64,000 nt of DNA from Loki-b32 sp048882645 (lineage in GTDB: Archaea > Asgardarchaeota > Lokiarchaeia > Sigyniarchaeales > SOKP01), in assembly GCA_048882645.1 (NCBI GenBank), contig JBHLRJ010000003.1, positions 1 to 64,000 on the forward strand, read 5' to 3'. This document shows, one piece after another, positions 45,355 through 54,322 of this stretch (position 1 is the first letter of the stretch; each line of letters starts with the position of its first letter). The translations under genes and the position numbers were made by a program. The notes beneath the pieces were generated by a model that worked only from the letters and a program-made list of their open reading frames with translations, ran no database searches and had not been told where the DNA came from.

Positions 45355-45372
45355 TGTCCTATTAATAGGACA
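45355..45372. promoter_or_regulatory. Perfect 18-bp palindrome, candidate operator
   Basis: TGTCCTATTAATAGGACA is its own reverse complement and lies about 100 bases upstream of the small winged-helix gene and downstream of the disrupted gene at 45428-45711. Its size and twofold symmetry fit a dimeric regulator site. Confidence 0.5.
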
Positions 45373-45427
45373 AATAGAAAATTAAGAAAAAGGAGTAAAT
45401 AAAAAAAATTGGCAAAAAGGGTTAAAT

Positions 45428-45711
45428 TCAAGAATCACTTGTAGATGGCTCAGTTTCTACTCTATTCTGATTAAATAGATCTATCATAATATTTCCGAAG
45501 AGTGCTCTTCGTTGCCTAAAATGAAGTCCTTGTTCATACTTATTCTTGATTAGTGTAAGTTTCCACTTAATCAACCTATATCTACCCTTTTTATCTAATA
45601 ATACTCCACCTATTCTTTTTTTATATGTACCCATATTTGACCAGGTTTTACAGGTATTATATTGGCTATATCATACCATCTTACCCATTTGCTTTTACCA
45701 CTTTTTGTCAT
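45428..45711 (-). pseudogene. Small basic protein split by a frameshift in an A7 run
   Basis: The minus strand from ATG at 45711 reads MTKSGKSKWVRWYDIANI, then VKPGQIWVHIKK, and hits TAG at 45610. The next frame, open from 45634, carries KKRIGGVLLDKKGRYRLIKW to a stop at 45428. Both frames run through the same seven-A stretch (about 45616-45622), where they agree on KK. A one-base change in that run joins them into a single protein of about 94 residues with many basic and aromatic residues. T8 follows the stop. It is either a true frameshift or a homopolymer error. Function unknown. Confidence 0.5.
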
Positions 45712-45743
45712 ATATGAGATCCCTATAATATCAACGCCAAAAT

Positions 45744-45884
45744 ATGGATCTACTTATAGATATGTTAGTAAAAATTCAAAAAGAATTAATTAGCGAACAC
45801 GAACTTCAAGAGAATTGTCCAAAATGTTCATTATCACGTAAGATTAGACTTTCAAGGTGTTCATGATGTGGAAAAGTTTTTTAA
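45744..45884 (+). pseudogene. Short zinc-ribbon ORF with an in-frame TGA
   Basis: ATG at 45744 opens a frame with KIQKELISEHELQENCPKCS, then RLSRCS, a TGA at 45864-45866, and CGKVF before TAA. The intact form would be a CPKC...RCSxCG zinc ribbon of about 46 residues. TGG (Trp) to TGA is the simplest explanation. Selenocysteine is formally possible but the position (C-S-U-C) and the lack of a recognised SECIS make it unlikely. Confidence 0.4.
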
Positions 45885-46090
45885 CAAAAATAAAGATTTA
45901 GATTTTTTTCTAACTCTAGGTTAAATTACACAAATATTTACTTAACAATAGCTCACATAGAAGAAGGTCTATCAATAGTAGTTCTTTACTAGGTTTTCCT
46001 TAGTTAAGTTTTATATAGGATGGGAAGTTACCAGCCTTTGATTCCAATTATCATATTTTATAAAAAAATCATAAAGAGAGATGAAACCGT

Positions 46091-46429
46091 ATGGTTGTTG
46101 TTATTCAACGAATGGTCCAAACACTTTATCCTGGAAAATGGGATGAACTTGAAAAAATTGATGAAAAATTTAATGAAATTGAAAAAAAATATGGCTTTCC
46201 ACAGAATAAAAAGAGACTTAGGTGCTTATTTTGGGCTGTAGGATTCAATTCTATTATTATTGAATTTGAATGGCCAAGTTTGAGCAAAATGGAAAAAACT
46301 ATGACAAAAGCATACCTTGATCCAGAATATCAAAAACTTACTGAAAAGTTAAATTCCATTATAATGGAACAAACTACGGAACTTTATACTCCAGTTATTA
46401 ATATAAAGGATTTACAAGAACAAGAATAG
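46091..46429 (+). CDS. Dimeric alpha/beta-barrel-like (NIPSNAP/ABM-type) protein
   Basis: This 112-residue protein has VIQRMVQTLYPGKWDELEKIDEKF (first strand and helix), then GFNSIIIEFEWPSLSKMEKTM and a last helix with TEKLNSIIMEQTTELYTPV. The pattern resembles NIPSNAP-like or antibiotic-monooxygenase-type ferredoxin folds. Reaction unknown. Its 3' end is 67 bases from the TPR-longin gene. Confidence 0.65.
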   Translation: MVVVIQRMVQTLYPGKWDELEKIDEKFNEIEKKYGFPQNKKRLRCLFWAVGFNSIIIEFEWPSLSKMEKTMTKAYLDPEYQKLTEKLNSIIMEQTTELYTPVINIKDLQEQE

Positions 46430-46496
46430 AATTAATAATTTTTCAATTATATTTTTATTTTTATCTATCTATATTTTTTATAAAGCTGAGAGAGAG

Positions 46497-48320
46497 ATGG
46501 TAAATTCAATTTTTCACAATGAATTAACACAAGCAAAAAAGCTTAAAAAAAGTGGCAAATATCAAAAAGCTCTCCAAATTGTGAATGATTTAGAGAATAA
46601 AGGTGAATATTCTAAAGAAGATTTGCTTTCCTTACTCCTTGTAAAAAGTTCTATACTTCTAGAGATTCGTCAATTACATGACGCTTATGATCTAGCCAAA
46701 AAAGTGTTAGACCAGAGTGAGGAATTAAAAAGTTACGAAAAAATTTTTGACGCTTTATATATTATTGCATGGGTTCATCGAAGACTTGGTAAATTAGAAG
46801 AAAGTATTGAGACTATTGATAAAGCTGAAAGAATAATCAACTCATATTTCCCTGAACCTGACAAACAAATTAAGAAAAAATATGCTGAACTATTCTTATT
46901 AAAAGGAAGTATATCATTTGCACGAGGAAACCTAAACTTAATTAAAGAATATCTCACCCAAGGTTTGGAGATCGCGAAAGAAGTAATTGATAAAAAATTA
47001 ATTATGCAATTTACCATCAACTTTGGAACATATTATGGAATAAAAGGTAACTTAGAGTATGCGATTAATTTTAATAACCAGGGATTAGCAATTGCTGAGG
47101 AAATTAACGATACTCAAAATATCATTATTGCTTTAAATAATTTAGGGTGGATTTATCGAGAACAGGGTAAATTAGATGATGCATATGATAGAATAAATCA
47201 GAGTTATATCCTTTGTAAGGAAGTAAAAAGTCCCACAATACCAATTGTCCTTGATTCACTATTTCATTTAGCTCTTGATAAAGAAAACCTCGAATTAGCC
47301 CAAAAATATCTAAACGAAATAGCTGAACTTAAAGATAAAGAAGAATACAAAATCATTGAACAAAATTATTTAATAAATAAAGCTTTATTACTAAAAGCAA
47401 ATCCCCGAACACGAAATCTCTATGAAGCAGAAAAAATTCTACGAAAAGCTGTAGAGAAAGAAATCATTTTATATGAAGCGCATATTGATGCACTACTTAA
47501 TCTATGTGACATATTAATATTTGATCTTCGCAATTCTAATGATTTCCAAATAATAGAAGAAATACAACCCTTAATATCCCATCTGATTAATATAGCTCAA
47601 CAAAATAACTCTTATCCTTTGCTTGTTGAGATATATCTTCTGCAATCCAGATTAGCATTATTAACCTTTGATATAAAAGGCGCAAGGCGATTATTATCAG
47701 AAGCTCAAAATGTTTCCGAAAAATATGGACTTAATCGGTTAACAATAAAAATATCAAATGAGCATGATGAATTATTAAAACAACTGGACCTTTGGCAGGA
47801 TCTTAAACTTAAAGATTCATCCTTAAGTGAACGGTTACAGTTAACTCATATTCAAGAACAATTAACTCGAATGATAAAAAAGCGCACTTCTGAACTTCCA
47901 AAATTGGTCGAAGAAGATCCTTTGTTGCTTTTATTTATAGCTGAAGGGGGCACACCAATATTTTCGCACGCATTTTCAAAAGATTGGAAATTTTCAAACG
48001 AACTTCTAAGTGGTTTCTTAACTGCATTTGACTCGATTAGTAAAGAAGTCTTCTCAGAAGGTTTGGATCGAGCAAAATTTGGAAATCATACTATTCTAAT
48101 AAATACTATTGAAGACCTCTCAATTTGCTATTTATTTAAAGGGCAATCTTATTATGCAAAACAAAAGATAATGGATTTTATAGATAGGATACAAAACTCT
48201 TCTACTTTATGGCAAACTTTAACCAAATCTATTAGTAGTAATCAAATCCTTAGATTAAAAGATCATCCTTCACTCGAATCTCTTATTGAGGAAATTTTTC
48301 CTATAAACACCGTTAATTAA
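46497..48320 (+). CDS. TPR protein with C-terminal longin-like domain
   Basis: A 607-residue protein. A GAGAGAG site lies directly before the ATG. Residues 1-450 are TPR-like helical repeats (AINFNNQGLAIAEEINDTQ, IALNNLGWIYREQGKLDDAY and others). A helical connector (LTRMIKKRTSELPKLVEE) leads to a C-terminal domain: PLLLLFIAEGGTPIFSHAFS, LLSGFLTAFDSISKEVFSEG and LSICYLFKGQSYYAKQKI. This domain has the same strand-strand-helix-strand layout as the longin-like protein at 40010-40840. Such a protein could couple protein binding by TPRs to a small GTPase (inference). Confidence 0.8.
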   Translation: MVNSIFHNELTQAKKLKKSGKYQKALQIVNDLENKGEYSKEDLLSLLLVKSSILLEIRQLHDAYDLAKKVLDQSEELKSYEKIFDALYIIAWVHRRLGKLEESIETIDKAERIINSYFPEPDKQIKKKYAELFLLKGSISFARGNLNLIKEYLTQGLEIAKEVIDKKLIMQFTINFGTYYGIKGNLEYAINFNNQGLAIAEEINDTQNIIIALNNLGWIYREQGKLDDAYDRINQSYILCKEVKSPTIPIVLDSLFHLALDKENLELAQKYLNEIAELKDKEEYKIIEQNYLINKALLLKANPRTRNLYEAEKILRKAVEKEIILYEAHIDALLNLCDILIFDLRNSNDFQIIEEIQPLISHLINIAQQNNSYPLLVEIYLLQSRLALLTFDIKGARRLLSEAQNVSEKYGLNRLTIKISNEHDELLKQLDLWQDLKLKDSSLSERLQLTHIQEQLTRMIKKRTSELPKLVEEDPLLLLFIAEGGTPIFSHAFSKDWKFSNELLSGFLTAFDSISKEVFSEGLDRAKFGNHTILINTIEDLSICYLFKGQSYYAKQKIMDFIDRIQNSSTLWQTLTKSISSNQILRLKDHPSLESLIEEIFPINTVN

Positions 48321-48437
48321 TAACAGTAGATTTCCCTACTATTTAGATTGAAATAAAAAAAGTAATTTAAATTGAATACAACAGCGTGAAAGAGAGAAAA
48401 AAAGAAGATTATTAAACAAGGTGATTTAAGGAAAAAT

Positions 48438-51400
48438 TTAAATATCTTGATACCCACGCTTTTTAGCTTCAGAATATGCTTTTTCGGCTTCTTTCTTTTT
48501 ACCCATTTCTTCATTAGCAGCTCCTATATTTGCCCAATATACTGCTTCATCTGGATTATTTTCAGCTGCCTCCTTGAAACATGACACAGCATCTTTAAAT
48601 TTACGTTGATTGAAGTGTAATAATCCAATAGCATTCCAAATTCCTGCATTCTTAGGGTTAAGATCCAAGGCTTTTTTAAAATATTCAATCGCTTTTTTGT
48701 ACTCAGCCAAATTCTCATAAGCCCTTCCTATGTTCTCAAGATAAATGTCATCTGTAGATTTAAGTTGATGAGCTTTTTCATATTGTTTAATTGCATCTTC
48801 ATATCTTTCCATGTGAAAATATACATTTCCGAACATATTCCAAGTGGATGATTCATTGGGATTTACTTCCAACGCTTTATTATAATATTCAATCGCTTTA
48901 TCATATTCTTCTAACTGATCATAAACACCCCCCATAATCGAAAGATAGAATTCATTTGGGGGTTCTAATTCAATGGCTTTTTCATAATATGTAATCGCTT
49001 CATTATAGTTTTCTAAACGTAAATAAAGATCTCCTAATTTATACCATGTGGACGCATCATCTGGATTAACATCCAAAGCTTTATTGAAATATTCTATTGC
49101 TTTATCAAATTCCCCTAATTCACTATATGATCCTCCTATATTCTCAAGATAGACTCCCTTTGTTTCAAGCTCTACGGCTTTTTCATAGTTAGTGATTGAT
49201 TTATGGTACTCTCCCATCGCATAATAAACATTACCTAACCTATTCCAATTAGACGAACTTTCTGGATTGATATCCAGAGCTTTATTTAAGTACTCAATCG
49301 CTTTATCATATTGGTTTAAAAGATTATATGATATGCCTATAACCGAAAGATACAATTCACTCTTTGGTTCAAGTTCTAAAGCCTTTTCATATTTTGTAAT
49401 CGCTTCTTGGTATTTTTGCATGTAATAAAAAACATTTCCGAATTTATACCAAACCGACGGATCATCTTGTTTAATTTCCAAAGCCTTATTATAATATTCA
49501 ATCGCATTATCGTATTCTTTTAACTCGGTATAAGATCCTCCTATATTTTCATAATAGACTTCATCATCAGGCTCTAGTTCTACAGCTTTTTTATAATTAG
49601 CAATCGACTCATGAAATTTCTCCATACTATAATACACATTTCCTAATTTATTCCAAGTAGATGCCATCTTTGGGTTAAGTTCCAACGTCTTTTCAAAATA
49701 TTCAATGGCTTTTTCATGTTGTCCTAATTTTTCATAAGCTCCCCCCAAATTTTCATGGTAAACATCGTTCTTAGGATCTACCTCGATAGCTTTCTCATAT
49801 TCTTTAATCGCCTCTTCGTAATTTTTTAGGTAATAATAAACATTTCCTATTTTATTATGGCTTGAAGACCTTTCTGGATTAATTTCCAAAGCTTTCTTAT
49901 AATAATCAATCGCTTTCTCGTGTTGATCCATATCTTCATAAGTTCCCCCTATATTCTCATGGTAAACTTCAATCAAAGGATCAAGCTCAACAGCCATTTC
50001 ATATTGTTTAAGTGCTTCCTCATAATCTTCCATATGATAATACACATTGCCTAATCTATTCCAAATAGACGATTGTTTCGGATTAACTTCCAAAGCTTTT
50101 TTAAAATATTCAATTGCCTTATCATATTTTTTTAATTGATCGTACACTCTTGCAATATCTGAAATAAAGAATTCATTACTCTTGAAAATCTCATGGGCTT
50201 TTTGATAATACTCTAATGCTTCCTCGTACTTTTCTTGTTCATAACTCAGATTCCCAAGTCCCGACCAAACTTGAGGATTTGTAGCATTAATTTCCAATGC
50301 CTTTTTAAGAGTTTCTGTAGCTTTATCGAATTTTTTAAGTCTTGTGTAAGCACCTGCTAAATTTATATAGGCAATTGCATCATTGGGGACAATTTCGATT
50401 GCTTTTTTATACATTTTAATTGATTCTTCATATTCCTCTTTCTCATAATAAATATGTCCAAGTCCCGTCCACCCCCAACTTGATCTGATATTAGATTCTT
50501 TACGAAGATCAAGAAAATCACTGACTTCATCTGTAGGGCTTAGTTTTGTTGTTTTTTCATAACATTCTCGAGCCTTTTCATAATCTTTTTGAAATCTATA
50601 GATATCTCCAAGTCCTGACATCGCATCAGTATTCAGATTATCTAATTCAAGAGCTTTCTCGAAACATTTCCTTGATCGATCATAATCTTTTATTCTATAA
50701 TATGAATATCCCATATTAGACCAGAGATAGGATTCAGAACTATTCAATTTCAACAATTTTTGATAGGTATCAATCGCTTCTTGATCTTTTCCCAATTTTG
50801 AATATACTAAAGCTAAGGTGTTTAATACAGATCCACTATTTTCATTGATAGCGAGAGCTCGGTTAATGTATTCCATCGCTTTATCCATATCAAATAAACA
50901 ATAACTAATATATGCAATATCATCAAGTGCATATTCATTATTAGGATCATATTGCAGTACTTCTTCTGCCAGTTTTAATCCTTCGTCATATTGCAGCTTA
51001 TAATAATAAATTCCGGCTAAAAGCAATAGTAAATATTCATTTTTTGGATGATCTTTTTGTAAATCTTTAAGGATTTTAAATGCCTCATCATGTTTCTTTT
51101 GACCAATTAAAAGTTCACTTCTTAACAAAAGGCATTCAAATGAATCGGGCTTACGTGCATGGATATAATTAACATACTTCTCCGCAGATTCATAATCTTT
51201 AATTTCAATATTAAGGCGTCCGAGCGCTATGGCTCGATTATTACTTGGTTCAACTGCTTCTATTTCATTTATTAAAGTCTCAACATAGTTTTTTCCTAAG
51301 CCTGGTTTCCATAACCATTTTGAGATAATAAAAGGATCCTCGGCAATTTGATCAATTATCCCTTGAATTTCATCTACCTCAAGATCAGGTTCTGTAGATT

Positions 51401-51839
51401 CATCTTTTTCTTTTATATCTAAATCAGGGAATTTCTCCAAAATCTTAGGGATATTATCTTTTATTTTTGTGTAAATTGCATTTAAAGTCTCCTCAATATC
51501 TGTGAAATCAAACTCAACACCTCTATATTGTTTAATTATTGTAGGGATGTGGTCTAATTTATGGTATACGGGTATTATGACTTTGTCAAGTAATAACGCA
51601 GGACTCCATTCCTTTTGTTGTCCTTTCGATGTTTCTGTCTTTTTAGAACAAATCAATAACATGATATGACAGTCCTTAAGACTTTGATCCATAAATTGGA
51701 TCATATCACCCGTTGCATCTCTATACCAATACATAACTTCTTCAATCTCAGGCATTTCACTCAATCTGTCCGCCATTTGTTCAATTTTAAAATTATCTAA
51801 ATCGCCCAATGAATAACTAATAAACACTTTAAGTTTCAT
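48438..51839 (-). CDS. TIR-TPR protein, 1133 residues
   Basis: The N-terminal TIR domain (1-125) begins MKLKVFISYSLGDLDNFK and contains CHIMLLICSKKTETSKGQQKEW, whose Glu lies where NAD-cleaving TIRs have theirs, then LLLDKVIIPVYHK. After a short charged linker, more than twenty TPRs run from about 185 to the end, nearly all of the canonical 34-residue type with AIEYYNKALEINP-like helices and WNKLGNVYYxMEKY-like starts. Several neighbouring repeats are very similar, which suggests recent internal duplication. TIR plus TPR is an immune-type architecture in prokaryotes. No partner gene is adjacent: the longin-TPR gene converges with it. Confidence 0.92.
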   Translation of the reverse strand: MKLKVFISYSLGDLDNFKIEQMADRLSEMPEIEEVMYWYRDATGDMIQFMDQSLKDCHIMLLICSKKTETSKGQQKEWSPALLLDKVIIPVYHKLDHIPTIIKQYRGVEFDFTDIEETLNAIYTKIKDNIPKILEKFPDLDIKEKDESTEPDLEVDEIQGIIDQIAEDPFIISKWLWKPGLGKNYVETLINEIEAVEPSNNRAIALGRLNIEIKDYESAEKYVNYIHARKPDSFECLLLRSELLIGQKKHDEAFKILKDLQKDHPKNEYLLLLLAGIYYYKLQYDEGLKLAEEVLQYDPNNEYALDDIAYISYCLFDMDKAMEYINRALAINENSGSVLNTLALVYSKLGKDQEAIDTYQKLLKLNSSESYLWSNMGYSYYRIKDYDRSRKCFEKALELDNLNTDAMSGLGDIYRFQKDYEKARECYEKTTKLSPTDEVSDFLDLRKESNIRSSWGWTGLGHIYYEKEEYEESIKMYKKAIEIVPNDAIAYINLAGAYTRLKKFDKATETLKKALEINATNPQVWSGLGNLSYEQEKYEEALEYYQKAHEIFKSNEFFISDIARVYDQLKKYDKAIEYFKKALEVNPKQSSIWNRLGNVYYHMEDYEEALKQYEMAVELDPLIEVYHENIGGTYEDMDQHEKAIDYYKKALEINPERSSSHNKIGNVYYYLKNYEEAIKEYEKAIEVDPKNDVYHENLGGAYEKLGQHEKAIEYFEKTLELNPKMASTWNKLGNVYYSMEKFHESIANYKKAVELEPDDEVYYENIGGSYTELKEYDNAIEYYNKALEIKQDDPSVWYKFGNVFYYMQKYQEAITKYEKALELEPKSELYLSVIGISYNLLNQYDKAIEYLNKALDINPESSSNWNRLGNVYYAMGEYHKSITNYEKAVELETKGVYLENIGGSYSELGEFDKAIEYFNKALDVNPDDASTWYKLGDLYLRLENYNEAITYYEKAIELEPPNEFYLSIMGGVYDQLEEYDKAIEYYNKALEVNPNESSTWNMFGNVYFHMERYEDAIKQYEKAHQLKSTDDIYLENIGRAYENLAEYKKAIEYFKKALDLNPKNAGIWNAIGLLHFNQRKFKDAVSCFKEAAENNPDEAVYWANIGAANEEMGKKKEAEKAYSEAKKRGYQDI

Positions 51840-52356
51840 TTTAATCGTTCTTTAGATCTGTGATTTAAAGGATTAATCTTATTGATGTTTCCTATCTATA
51901 TTAATTTTTTTCATAGATTTCATTTATGTAGAGATTATTGAGTTCAAGGGTTATATATAGATTTCTCAACCATACTAAGAAATACTACACAAATTTAGTC
52001 CGAATTTCGAACCGGATTTAATAAGAAATAACCCATCTTCAAGTTTCTCATAGGTTAACATACAATTTTAATAAAATAATGATTTGGATTTACTTTTATT
52101 GATTTTTAAAGATGTCGAATATGCTAAAGTATGATAGATCTTAGCTTAAATGGAAGTTTAGAAAAAGAAGAATAAGAATAGGGATGTAAGACTTACCATA
52201 AATAGGTCATAAGTATTAGTCTGTATGGGTCTATAATCCCTATTCAACTAAGTTGTGTGTGTGTTAAATTAAGTCTAGACTTTCACATATTTAAAGTCTT
52301 CTCAGATAGATTATTAGTGTACCCTAGGTATGATAGTATGAATTATTAATAAAGGT
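51840..52356. other. Long intergenic region, no gene seen
   Basis: About 515 bases upstream of the TIR-TPR gene. No convincing reading frame. The stretch next to the gene presumably contains its promoter. It borders the two tRNA-like sequences. Confidence 0.6.
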
Positions 52357-52430
52357 TAGGGTGGGAAGGATTTGAACCTTCGATATCCACGTCCCAAACA
52401 TGGAATATTAACCAACATATATTGACTTTT
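52357..52430 (-). tRNA. Degenerate tRNA-Pro(TGG)-like sequence
   Basis: On the minus strand the 3' half is good. The anticodon stem is CCATG/CGTGG around loop TTTGGGA with anticodon TGG at 52394-52396. The T arm is GAAGG-TTCAAAT-CCTTC, and the acceptor strand CCACCCT plus discriminator A follows. The 5' half is not: the D arm is ATAT-GTTGGTTA-ATAT and no 5' strand pairs with CCACCCT. It looks like a tRNA remnant or a mature 3' half whose 5' half is elsewhere. CCA is not encoded. Confidence 0.4.
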
Positions 52431-52432
52431 TC

Positions 52433-52516
52433 ACGGGAATGGCTGTGTATTAAATGTAATAGATTCAAAATCTATCCTTCATAAGAGGTTCTACGGTTCG
52501 AATCTACATTCCTGTA
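52433..52516 (+). tRNA. Degenerate tRNA-Leu(CAA)-like sequence
   Basis: Acceptor strands ACGGGAA/TTCCTGT pair fully with one G-T. The anticodon stem ATAGA/TCTAT encloses TTCAAAA (anticodon CAA at 52466-52468), and a 16-base variable region fits a class II tRNA. T-loop TTCGAAT is canonical, but two of five T-stem pairs fail (TACGG/CTACA), and the D arm lacks the GG pair and a stem. It is probably a decayed tRNA gene. It lies head to head with the Pro-like sequence on the other strand. Confidence 0.4.
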
Positions 52517-52586
52517 ACACATCTTAGGAAGATTATTTAGCAGCGGACTCCGATTAATTTTTATTAAATGAGATTAAAACGATCCT

Positions 52587-53207
52587 ATGGTATCAAAAGA
52601 AAGTATTATAACGTTAAATAAAAATCAAATTAAGACCGCTGGAGAAGTTTTAGGGCGTGCCTTGAAGGATGATCCAGTTTCGGTATATGCTGTTCCCGAT
52701 AAAGAGAAACGGCATGCTGAAATAAAACATGTATTCCAAGTAACAAGCTGTTTAGGTGTTAAATATGGGGAGACACATGCAACTTCTCCTAACTTTGAAG
52801 GAATAGCCGTCTGGATACCATATGTCAATAAGCAATATAAAATGATAATGGATATCGGATGTATCATTAAAGCAAAAATCTATAAATTGGGATTGAAAGC
52901 CTCTAAACGTATTAAACCCATTGAAGAACATAATGCCAATGTGCATCGAGAGTTTGCTACAGGTGATCACTGGTATTTACAGAATCTTGGTGTCGAACCT
53001 GAGCATCAAGGAAAAGGATATGGGAGTTTATTAATGGAATATATGCTTGAGAAAATTGATACAATGAATCCTTTGCCTATATTTCTTGAGACATCTACCG
53101 AAAGAAACGTGAAATTCTATGAGAGATTCGGATTTCAGGTAATGCGAGATGAGGTTATACCTAATACTGGAGTTTATCAGTGGTATCTCCTTCGGGATAT
53201 AAAATAA
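52587..53207 (+). CDS. GNAT-family N-acetyltransferase
   Basis: A 206-residue protein. YLQNLGVEPEHQGKGYGSLL is motif A with the acetyl-CoA loop Q-G-K-G-Y-G, and PIFLETSTERNVKFYERFGF is motif B. The N-terminal half (GRALKDDPVSVYAVPDKEKR) is typical of a large GNAT subgroup common in fungi and bacteria. Acceptor unknown. Confidence 0.92.
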   Translation: MVSKESIITLNKNQIKTAGEVLGRALKDDPVSVYAVPDKEKRHAEIKHVFQVTSCLGVKYGETHATSPNFEGIAVWIPYVNKQYKMIMDIGCIIKAKIYKLGLKASKRIKPIEEHNANVHREFATGDHWYLQNLGVEPEHQGKGYGSLLMEYMLEKIDTMNPLPIFLETSTERNVKFYERFGFQVMRDEVIPNTGVYQWYLLRDIK

Positions 53208-53524
53208 CTCAGAAATCAAGAGAATGGTTTAGTTGGAAAAATGGCAGCATATTTACTTATATTATTAGATTAAAATCATTAAGTCTTGATTTCATGGTTG
53301 AATGTTCCCTTATATTTATTAACATTATCATCAAATCTAATTATAATTCCTCTAGGAGAACCATATCTAAACCCTAGATTTTACATAACAACTATTGCTT
53401 TTTTAATAGCTGAAAAATGAGGAATCTAAAGTGAATCCAAGAGTCCAAGCAAGGTTCCATATATCAAACTATAAATTGAACCAAGTTTTAATATAAGTAA
53501 CAAACAAAAAAAAGTGAAAAAAAA
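53208..53524. other. Intergenic region, no gene seen
   Basis: About 315 A+T-rich bases. No supported reading frame. The end contains the leader of the next small gene with AAAAAAAGTG before the ATG, similar to the leader of the 28-residue peptide copy 1. Confidence 0.55.
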
Positions 53525-53734
53525 ATGACCCAAGCTTATGAAGAAATGATGAAAACGAAAAGTATTGAAATTGAAGAAGTTGAAGTTCAAATTCCTGAAG
53601 AAAATGAAATTGATGAACTACTTGGAGATTTAAATCCAAGATACTTCGAGGAAAGAATTACTCTAAAAGAAACAAAACAGAGAGCTTATGCTTCAACTAT
53701 TAGCCAAAATTTCAATCCCTTTAATCCATTTTAA
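53525..53734 (+). CDS. Small acidic protein with FNPFNPF tail
   Basis: A 69-residue protein, very acidic in the first half (KSIEIEEVEVQIPEENEIDE), then LGDLNPRYFEERITLKETKQR and the end SQNFNPFNPF. The leader AAAAAAAGTGAAAAAAAAATG resembles that of the peptide at 26467-26553. The FNP element near the C-terminus is shared with both 28-residue peptides (GFNPVFIVK), though the rest does not align. It is isolated between long gene-poor stretches. Function unknown. Confidence 0.6.
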   Translation: MTQAYEEMMKTKSIEIEEVEVQIPEENEIDELLGDLNPRYFEERITLKETKQRAYASTISQNFNPFNPF

Positions 53735-54322
53735 ACTATTAAAATTTTTTTTATCTAATTTTATTGTTATGAATTTTGTGTAGAGTATTTATTCTTAGTT
53801 CTATGTCTTTTTCTAGTTATAATTTTAACCTTTACTTGATTCATTATAACTGAGAAAAGAGTCTATGTAATAGTTTATAACACAATTTTAATTAAATAAC
53901 ACAAAATAATGTATTACATTATACTTCAATAATATAAAAAACATCATTCCTCTTATCACGGGACATAAAGAACGAAATATTATCATCGGAGTAATCTCAT
54001 CTATTACTAGTATAATGTTATTAATGTTCCTCATACCGTTAAACAAGCTGGGTATGGTGGAGGATTAGTTTCAGCAGATAGTAAAATAGAAAATGAACTT
54101 AAAAAAAGTGAGAAAAAAATTAGAAAAGCTATGAGTAAAAATCAAGGATATGCTAAGCGGCTATTCTAATCAATATCTATTCAATTGATCCGAACGACGG
54201 ATTAGGTTTCATGAAACATTATAATAAGCAGTGGATTTTGAATTTCTATTCCAGTTATCTACTTTGAAGAGTTCTAAATTACTTCTGGAAACCTAAATTA
54301 GAAAAAAAAGATTTTATATTGT
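53735..54322. other. Gene-poor region with a possible decayed ORF (about 53942-54169)
   Basis: Two overlapping frames look like the remains of one gene. One reads KNIIPLITGHKERNIIIGVI and SSITSIMLLMFLIPL. After a shift near 54030 the other reads VPHTVKQAGYGGGLVSADSK, then a Lys/Glu-rich helix ending KNQGYAKRLF with TAA at 54167-54169. The remainder shows nothing. Confidence 0.3.

Noticed and set aside
46020..46241. 73-codon frame overlapping the start of the NIPSNAP-like gene
   Set aside because: It overlaps the better-supported 112-residue gene in another frame and has low-complexity Lys/Met/Leu composition.
53180..53377. 65-codon frame after the GNAT gene
   Set aside because: It starts inside the GNAT gene, has no ribosome site and no domain-like pattern.
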